From an uncultured Methylobacillus sp. (GTDB lineage Bacteria; Pseudomonadota; Gammaproteobacteria; Burkholderiales; Methylophilaceae): a stretch of 9,129 nt of DNA. The stretch is from positions 1-9,129 of the forward strand of contig CAMLDO010000054.1 of NCBI GenBank assembly GCA_946478865.1. Reading direction: 5' to 3'. Both the position numbers and the translations under genes were made by a program. Shown here one piece after another: positions 1-9,129 of this stretch. A model generated the notes under the pieces. That model worked only from the letters and a program-made list of their open reading frames with translations, made no database searches and was not told the DNA's origin. The stretch's first letter is position 1. Every line of letters starts with the position of its first letter.

Positions 1-3000
1 CCAATGGCTGCGGCAAATCCAACGTGATGGAGTCGATCCGTTGGGTGCTGGGCGAGTCCTCGGCACGGGAAATGCGCGGCGAGTCCATGCAGGACGTCAT
101 CTTCAACGGTTCCGCCAACCGTAAGCCGGTGTCGCGCGCGAGCGTCGAACTGCTGTTCGACAACAGCCTCGGCGGCGCGGGCGGAGAGTGGGCGCAATAC
201 GCCGAAATCTCCGTCAAGCGTGTGCTACACCGCGATAGCGGTTCCACTTACTACATCAATAACACTCCAGTGCGTCGGCGCGATGTCGCTGACTTGTTCC
301 TCGGCACCGGCCTCGGTGGCCGCGCCTACGCCATCATCGGGCAGAACACCATTTCGCGCATCGTCGAGGCCAAGCCGGAAGAGCTGCGCGTGTTCCTGGA
401 GGAAGCCGCGGGTATTTCCAAATACAAGGAACGTCGCCGCGAAACTGAACTGCGGCTGCGCGACACACGCGAGAACCTGACTCGCGTGGAGGATATCCGG
501 CAAGAGCTGGACAAGCAGATCGCCAGGCTGGAATCGCAGGCCATCGTTGCCCAGGAATACCATCAGTTGCGCCAGTCGCAAACCCGAGCGCAGGCCCAGT
601 ACTGGCTGTTGAAGAAACGCGATGCGGCCCAGGCATGGGAACGGGCGCGACGCCAGGTGGAAAAGCTCGCCGTCGAGCTCGAAGCCCAGACCGCGCAGCT
701 GCGCAAAACCGAAAGCGAACTCGAGCAACTGCGGCTGGAGCATCATGCCGGTGGGGAAACGGTGCAGGCGGCACAAGGCCGCTACTACGAAGCCAATGCA
801 CAGGTATCCGCGCTGGAACAGCAACTGCGCCACATCCAGGAAAACCGCGAGCGTCTGCAACAACAGTTAAGCCAGATCGACAGCGAGCAGGCACGCGCGA
901 CGGCGCAGAAAGAGGATTACGCCCGCCAACTGGAAAACCAGCGCGTCCAGCAGCAGCGAGCGGCCGCCGATGCGGAGCATGCGCAGCAGGCGTTGCAGAA
1001 GGCCCGAGATGCCTTGCCGGCTGCTGAGCAGGAGGCGCGCGATACGCAGGCTGCGTTCAGCAAGGTGCAGACGGCGATCATGCAAACCGAGCAGAAGATC
1101 CAGCTGGAGCGTACCCATCTCGACCATGCGCGCCGCTCTCTGGGCGAGATCAATATGCGTTTGCAACGGTTATCCGAAGATGAAAAGCGGCTGGTGCTGC
1201 CCGATCCCGGCATCCTCGCTGCAAAAGAAAAGGAAAGCGTGGCGCTTCAGCAGGAACTTGCGACGCTGGAAGCCGCGCTGGCACAACAGGCGGACGCCGA
1301 GCGACAGCAATCTGAACACCTGAAAACCTTGCAGAATGACATGCACCAGCACGCCCGCTTGATCGCACAAGCCGAAGCCCAGTTGGCTGCGTTGCAGAAG
1401 CTGCAGCAGGCGCTGGGCCATGAGGGCAAGCTGGATGCCTGGTTGTCGCGCTTCGGCATCGACGGCAAGAAGCGATTGTGGCAGTTCCTCGAAGTGGAGC
1501 CCGGCTGCGAAACCGCGCTGGAAGGTTTGCTGGGCAGCCGGCTCAATGCCATGCCGGGCGTGCCCAAGGGCGAGGAACGCCCACCTGCAGCCGTGGTGCT
1601 GTTCCATGAGGGGGAGGGCGACATTGCCCCTCGAGTGCATCCCGCAGGCTGGAAGCCCTTGAACGAATGCGTGCGCGTTGCCAATGCTCGGCTGCGCGGC
1701 GTCCTGGAAGACTGGCTGTCGCATGCCTGGTTGGCACCAGAGAGTGTGAATATTGCAGAAGCCCGCGCTCGCCTGAGCCCCGGTGAATGGTTGGTGACGC
1801 GACAAGGCGATGTCTATACCCGTCACAGTGCTGCTCTCTATGCGCCTCAGTCCGGCTTGCATGGCGTGCTGGAGCGCCAGCGCGAACTGGCGCAGATTGA
1901 AGCTGAAATGCCCGCACTGAAGGGCAAGCAGGAACAGCATGAGTCCGCATTGCAGTCAGCCGAACGGATGCTGCACGACCTGCATCGCCAGATTACGGAT
2001 GCCCAGCATGCGCAGCGCCAGAAAACTTCAGCGTTGCATGCCTTGCGCATGGATATCCAGCGCCTGGAGCAGCAGCAACAGCATATCCGGGACCGCCAGC
2101 AGCAGCTTTCCCTCGAGCGTACACGGCTCACGCAGCAAAAATCCGAGGTGGAGCATCAGTTTTCCGAGCGCGATCAGGCGATTGCTGACCTGCAGGCTGG
2201 CATCGGCGATTTGCGTATCGAGCGCGACAAAGCCGGCAGAGTACGGCAGGATACCGATGCTGCGCTCAAGCAGGCGCGCGAACGTCTTATGGAAGCGGAG
2301 AAGCTGGCGCAGCAGCAGGCTTTTTCAGAGAAAATGATATTGAATAATATCAACGAACTGGAAGGTAAACTTGTATCAATAGATGAAGTTATGGCGGCGC
2401 TATTTCAGCGGCGCAGCGACGCTGAAAATCATCTGGCGCAAGCTTCGCCCGACAGCCTGAAGTTGTCGCTGGAGCAGGCACTGGAAGTCCGCCGCCAGGG
2501 CGAGGAAGGCTTGGCCGAGGCACGCAATATTCTCGCCGGCATCGAGCAGCGGTTGCTCGATATGGAACGCGGCCGCCTGCAAACCGAACAGTTGCTGCAC
2601 CCGTTGCGCGACAAGCTGGAGCAGAGCCGTTTGCAGGAACAGCAGGCGCGCCTGCATTTCGAGAGCTGCTCCGAGCAGCTTGCCGCCACCCAGATGGACG
2701 AGACGCAACTAGAGGAAGGCTTGCCACGCAATGCCAAGGCCGAAGATCTCGACCGGGAAGTGAAGCGTCTCGAAGAGTTGATCCTGGCGCTGGGCGCGGT
2801 CAATCTGGCCGCAATCCAGGAGCTCGAGAGCGAACGCGAGCGCAAAACCTATCTCGACAGCCAGGCGGGCGATCTGGAAGAGGCGATCAACACCCTGGAA
2901 GAGGCGATACGCCGCATCGACCGCGAAACGCGCAGCCGCTTGCAACATACTTATGACGAAGCCAACCGCCACTTCGGCGAGCTGTTCATGACGCTGTTCG

Positions 3001-3413
3001 GCGGCGGACAGGCGCAATTGCAACTGTTGGGCGACGAAATTCTCGATACTGGTATCCAGGTGTTCGCGCAGCCTCCCGGCAAGAAGAACAGCAGCATCCA
3101 TCTGCTGTCCGGCGGCGAGAAGGCGCTGACCGCAATGGCGCTGGTGTTCGCGCTGTTCCGGCTCAATCCTGCGCCGTTCTGCCTCATGGACGAAGTGGAT
3201 GCGCCGCTGGACGACAGCAATACCGAACGTTTCTGCAATCTGGTACGCAAGATGTCCGAACGGACTCAGTTCATGTTCGTCAGTCATAATAAAATCACGA
3301 TGGAGATGGCCCAGCAGCTGATCGGCGTCACCATGCAGGAATCCGGGGTGTCTCGCATCGTCGAAGTCGATATCGAGGCTGCGATGCGCATGCAAACAGA
3401 GCTGCCGGCCTAA
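1..3413 (+). CDS. smc: Chromosome segregation ATPase SMC (5' partial)
   Basis: SMC forms a DNA-entrapping homodimer, normally with ScpA/ScpB, that compacts and segregates chromosomes using ATP. The reading frame is open from base 3, and its first codons (3-23) spell NGCGKSN, the core of the Walker A loop. By family comparison only about 30 N-terminal codons lie outside the window; the GTG at 24 is not the true start. The head continues with IRWVLGESSAREMRG, then IGQNTISRIVEAKPEELR and EEAAGISKYKERRRE, all typical of Gram-negative SMCs. Two long Gln/Glu/Arg/Ala-rich coiled-coil arms flank a compact hinge at roughly 1430-1870. The C-terminal head has the ABC signature LSGGEKALTA (3105-3134), Walker B with D-loop (CLMDEVDAPLDDSN, about 3180-3221) and the H-loop His (VSHNK, His at 3285-3287). 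The gene stops at TAA 3411-3413 and appears intact apart from the window edge. A short AT-rich patch near 2325-2400 stands out from its surroundings. Confidence 0.97.
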   Translation, partial: NGCGKSNVMESIRWVLGESSAREMRGESMQDVIFNGSANRKPVSRASVELLFDNSLGGAGGEWAQYAEISVKRVLHRDSGSTYYINNTPVRRRDVADLFLGTGLGGRAYAIIGQNTISRIVEAKPEELRVFLEEAAGISKYKERRRETELRLRDTRENLTRVEDIRQELDKQIARLESQAIVAQEYHQLRQSQTRAQAQYWLLKKRDAAQAWERARRQVEKLAVELEAQTAQLRKTESELEQLRLEHHAGGETVQAAQGRYYEANAQVSALEQQLRHIQENRERLQQQLSQIDSEQARATAQKEDYARQLENQRVQQQRAAADAEHAQQALQKARDALPAAEQEARDTQAAFSKVQTAIMQTEQKIQLERTHLDHARRSLGEINMRLQRLSEDEKRLVLPDPGILAAKEKESVALQQELATLEAALAQQADAERQQSEHLKTLQNDMHQHARLIAQAEAQLAALQKLQQALGHEGKLDAWLSRFGIDGKKRLWQFLEVEPGCETALEGLLGSRLNAMPGVPKGEERPPAAVVLFHEGEGDIAPRVHPAGWKPLNECVRVANARLRGVLEDWLSHAWLAPESVNIAEARARLSPGEWLVTRQGDVYTRHSAALYAPQSGLHGVLERQRELAQIEAEMPALKGKQEQHESALQSAERMLHDLHRQITDAQHAQRQKTSALHALRMDIQRLEQQQQHIRDRQQQLSLERTRLTQQKSEVEHQFSERDQAIADLQAGIGDLRIERDKAGRVRQDTDAALKQARERLMEAEKLAQQQAFSEKMILNNINELEGKLVSIDEVMAALFQRRSDAENHLAQASPDSLKLSLEQALEVRRQGEEGLAEARNILAGIEQRLLDMERGRLQTEQLLHPLRDKLEQSRLQEQQARLHFESCSEQLAATQMDETQLEEGLPRNAKAEDLDREVKRLEELILALGAVNLAAIQELESERERKTYLDSQAGDLEEAINTLEEAIRRIDRETRSRLQHTYDEANRHFGELFMTLFGGGQAQLQLLGDEILDTGIQVFAQPPGKKNSSIHLLSGGEKALTAMALVFALFRLNPAPFCLMDEVDAPLDDSNTERFCNLVRKMSERTQFMFVSHNKITMEMAQQLIGVTMQESGVSRIVEVDIEAAMRMQTELPA
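2335..2352. repeat. Inverted repeat inside smc
   Basis: TGATATT (2335-2341) and AATATCA (2346-2352) form a perfect 7-bp inverted repeat around GAAT. It sits in an AT-rich patch of the C-terminal coiled-coil arm of smc, which is otherwise GC-rich. The overlapping stretch 2340-2353 reads TTGAA-TAAT-ATCAA, one base from the FNR/Anr consensus TTGAT-N4-ATCAA. It is inside a coding region and far from any start in this window, so chance is the simplest explanation. Confidence 0.4.
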
Positions 3414-3415
3414 CG

Positions 3416-3421
3416 TATAAT
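3416..3421 (+). promoter_or_regulatory. Candidate -10 box for zipA-ligA
   Basis: A perfect sigma70 -10 hexamer, TATAAT, lies three bases after the smc stop and 37 bases before the zipA ATG. Transcription from it would begin near 3428 and leave a leader of about 30 nt, long enough for the Shine-Dalgarno sequence. The -35 region is weak: the nearest options, around 3391-3398 (TGCAAA, CAAACA), are poor matches to TTGACA. There is no TG extension before the -10. zipA may also be read through from smc, since no terminator is visible in the gap. Confidence 0.45.
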
Positions 3422-3444
3422 CCGAAGCAATAGATGAAAATTAC

Positions 3445-3448
3445 AGGA
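3445..3448 (+). promoter_or_regulatory. zipA ribosome binding site
   Basis: AGGA lies 10 nt before the ATG at 3459, in an A/T-rich leader. It supports that ATG as the zipA start. The next codons give a short polar N-terminus and then a membrane helix, as expected for ZipA. Confidence 0.6.
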
Positions 3449-3458
3449 ATTCAATAGC

Positions 3459-7317
<3,859 letters not shown>

Positions 7318-7390
7318 GTTTCAAGGCGCGCGACGTGATTCCTCTTCGAAATCCACAATATGCGCAATGGGTTGTTGCGACCCGCATGCG

Positions 7391-7413
7391 ATTGCCTCAA
7401 ACTTGAGGCCAAT
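7391..7413 (+). promoter_or_regulatory. Stem-loop covering SD and start codon of the HDOD-GGDEF gene
   Basis: CCTCAA (7395-7400) pairs with TTGAGG (7403-7408), and ATTG (7391-7394) pairs with CAAT (7410-7413), leaving C7409 bulged. An unbulged reading pairs G7394 with C7409 instead. The two bases between the inner arms are too few for a loop, so the innermost A-T pair would open to give a four-base loop. The right arm contains the Shine-Dalgarno GAGG (7405-7408) and the first two bases of the ATG at 7412. Folding would therefore mask the initiation site. An alternative pairing of GCAAT (7364-7368) with ATTGC (7391-7395) would compete for the left arm. The structure is seen directly; a regulatory role is inference. 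Confidence 0.45.
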
Positions 7414-9129
7414 GAATATCAACGAAAAATTCATCGAGCTGAAAGCGAGCGGGAGCCTGCCTTCTCCTACCGGCACGGCCATGAAGCTCATCGAATTGTG
7501 CCAGCAGAATGATGTAGCGCTGCCGGAAATCATCCATACGCTGCAGTCGGATCCGGGGTTGGTCGGCCGGGTGCTCAAGATGGCCAACTCTCCTGTGTAT
7601 GGGCGCATGCGGCCGGTGGTTTCGTTGTCGCAAGACGTGCTCATGACCATCGGTATTCAGTCCTTGCGCCAGGTCGTGCTGGCTTTTTCGCTCGTTTCTG
7701 CACATCGTTCCGGTCAATGTCCTCGTTTCGACTATCAGACATTCTGGTCACGCTCCATCGCGCTGGGCGTTGCAGCTGAGCTTGTTGGTGCGGAGGCTCG
7801 CCTGGCACCTCCAGTCGAAATGTTTACCTGCGGACTGCTGTCGCTGATCGGCAAGCTGGCGTTGGCCTCGATTCATCGCGAGGAGTATGGAGATATCCTG
7901 GCCGACGCGCGCTGCGATACCGAAGTGCTGCTCGATTGCGAGGAAGAGCAGTTCGGGCTCAATCATGCCGAGATATCGGCAGCGATGATGGCGGATTGGG
8001 GGATTCCCAAATTTTTCTGTGACGCGGTGATGTATCAGGAAGTGCCGGAGCGGGCGACTTTTTCCGAGAACAGCCGCCGTACGCGACTGATCTGGTGTTT
8101 CCACCTCGCCTGGCGCATGTCTGCGCTGTGCTTTATCCAGGAGAGCGAACGAGCCGGCGCGCTGGCGCAGCTGGAGCCGCTGGGCCGTAAGTTCGATATG
8201 GATGCCGCGATGCTGATCAGCCTCGTAAACCAGATGCTGATCGAATGGCGGGAATGGGCTGCCCTGCTGGAAATCAAGGTGCGGGACGTTCCCGAGTTTG
8301 CGGTGCCGCCCACGCCAGTGCTGCATCGGGAGGAGGCCATGGTGACGACAACGGAATTCAAGCTTAGGCCAGAAGCCGGAGAACAGGGCCCCGCCGATAT
8401 CCTGCTGGCCCATCTGGATACTGAGACGGTCGGCTTGCTCACGCGCATGCTCGAGAATGGCGGCCATAACGTTTATGTCGCGGATCATGACCGCGAGGCG
8501 CTGAGGCTGGTGCTTGAGCGCCAGCCCCAGATCATGATTGCGGACTGGTCGCGGGCGGAAAAGGAATCCACTCAGCTGATCCGTACATTGCGCGAAACGG
8601 AAATCGGACGCTTTCTGCACATCGTGGTGCTGGTCGAGGGTTCGAATAGACAAGGGCGGTTGGATGCGCTCAATACCGGGGCGGACGATGTAGTGGCCTT
8701 GCCGATCGATGTATCCGAATTCCAGGCGCATCTCAAAGCCGCCCTGCGGGTTGTATCCGTGCAGCGCGAGATCATCCACGAGTGCGACTTGCTGCGCCGC
8801 AATGCTCTTCAGCTTACGATCGCCAATCAGCGTGCCGAGGAGGCCGCGCTGACCGACTCCCTGACCAGCCTCTATAACCGCCGGTATGCGATGGATCGTT
8901 TGGCCCGCGAGTGGGTGGCGTGCGAACGCACCTTGCGCCCGCTCAGCATCCTGCTCATCGATGTCGATCACTTCAAGACCGTGAATGACAACTACGGCCA
9001 TAACATCGGTGACATGGCTCTCAAGCGTCTCGCCGAGATGCTGGGCGAACATTCCCGCCGCCCGGATATCGCCTGCCGTATCGGCGGCGAGGAGTTCTTC
9101 ATCCTGGCTCCGGAAACCGCGCTTCCCGG
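7412..9129 (+). CDS. HDOD-receiver-GGDEF signalling protein, probable diguanylate cyclase (3' partial)
   Basis: The frame runs open off the right edge (572 codons visible). The ATG at 7412 is preceded by GAGG four bases away; an in-frame ATG at 7367 lacks a Shine-Dalgarno. Residues about 10-215 form an HDOD domain (LPSPTGTAMKLIELCQQND, SDPGLVGRVLKMANSPVYGR, NHAEISAAMMADWGIP); where HD enzymes have HD it reads GLLSLIGKL, so no phosphohydrolase activity is expected. Residues about 328-445 form a receiver with Asp378 at the phospho-acceptor position but without the acidic pair, Thr/Ser or Lys. A helical linker leads to a GGDEF domain from about 478: DSLTSLYNRR, DVDHFKTVND (metal Asp517, Asn525), Asp534, and GGEEF at 558-562 with an RxxD inhibitory I-site (549-552). 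The visible active-site residues are all present, so it probably makes c-di-GMP from two GTP with product inhibition. At least about 70 residues are missing. It lies 94 bp after ligA with no visible terminator or clear promoter between. Confidence 0.92.
   Translation, partial: MNINEKFIELKASGSLPSPTGTAMKLIELCQQNDVALPEIIHTLQSDPGLVGRVLKMANSPVYGRMRPVVSLSQDVLMTIGIQSLRQVVLAFSLVSAHRSGQCPRFDYQTFWSRSIALGVAAELVGAEARLAPPVEMFTCGLLSLIGKLALASIHREEYGDILADARCDTEVLLDCEEEQFGLNHAEISAAMMADWGIPKFFCDAVMYQEVPERATFSENSRRTRLIWCFHLAWRMSALCFIQESERAGALAQLEPLGRKFDMDAAMLISLVNQMLIEWREWAALLEIKVRDVPEFAVPPTPVLHREEAMVTTTEFKLRPEAGEQGPADILLAHLDTETVGLLTRMLENGGHNVYVADHDREALRLVLERQPQIMIADWSRAEKESTQLIRTLRETEIGRFLHIVVLVEGSNRQGRLDALNTGADDVVALPIDVSEFQAHLKAALRVVSVQREIIHECDLLRRNALQLTIANQRAEEAALTDSLTSLYNRRYAMDRLAREWVACERTLRPLSILLIDVDHFKTVNDNYGHNIGDMALKRLAEMLGEHSRRPDIACRIGGEEFFILAPETALP

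Noticed and set aside
1170..1940. Minus-strand open frame (256 codons) inside smc, and similar ones at 225-863 and 2709-3395
   Set aside because: All lie opposite SMC coding sequence with clear motifs and coiled coil; none shows a domain or its own convincing start.
7318..7361. Possible terminator or promoter just after ligA
   Set aside because: No GC-rich hairpin with a T-run is visible, and TTGAGT at 7314-7319 has no good -10 at proper spacing.
7367..7411. Upstream in-frame ATG at 7367 as the start of the HDOD-GGDEF gene
   Set aside because: It lacks a Shine-Dalgarno and would add an unconserved-looking MGCCDPH leader. The ATG at 7412 has GAGG at workable spacing and begins just before the HDOD domain.
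7748..9052. Long open frame on the minus strand (434 codons) opposite the HDOD-GGDEF gene
   Set aside because: The + strand frame has consecutive HDOD, receiver and GGDEF motifs and runs off the window. The minus-strand product shows no recognisable domain.

Overview
The window looks like ordinary chromosome from a betaproteobacterium. The protein styles and the gene order smc-zipA-ligA fit Nitrosomonadales, possibly Gallionellaceae-type iron oxidisers or relatives. That placement is from memory of family features, not a database search. GC content is moderately high by eye. All real genes lie on the + strand, and coding density is very high. I see no tRNA, rRNA, CRISPR array, insertion sequence, prophage or attachment site.

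Layout: (1) Bases 1-3413 hold smc, the chromosome condensation/segregation ATPase, cut at the 5' edge inside its Walker A motif. (2) A 45-bp gap follows, with a perfect TATAAT and a Shine-Dalgarno sequence. (3) Bases 3459-4913 hold zipA, the membrane anchor for FtsZ. (4) Bases 4915-7317 hold ligA, the NAD+-dependent DNA ligase, starting one base after the zipA stop. At 800 residues it is well over the usual ~670. Most of the excess is a block between the HhH and BRCT domains that looks like a degenerate second copy of the HhH module. (5) A 94-bp gap ends in a stem-loop that covers both the ribosome binding site and the start codon of the next gene. (6) From 7412 to the right edge runs a signalling protein with an HDOD domain, a degenerate receiver and a GGDEF diguanylate cyclase domain, cut inside the GGDEF domain.

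The first three genes join chromosome segregation, septum assembly and Okazaki-fragment sealing, so they form a replication/division housekeeping cluster. The fourth is a probable c-di-GMP synthase. Its place behind ligA suggests co-transcription, but this is unproven and it may be functionally separate.

I found no convincing wholly new system. The points most worth a second look are the duplicated HhH-like block in LigA, the start-codon-masking hairpin before the HDOD-GGDEF gene, and that protein's receiver, which keeps the phospho-acceptor Asp but has lost the other phosphorylation residues.
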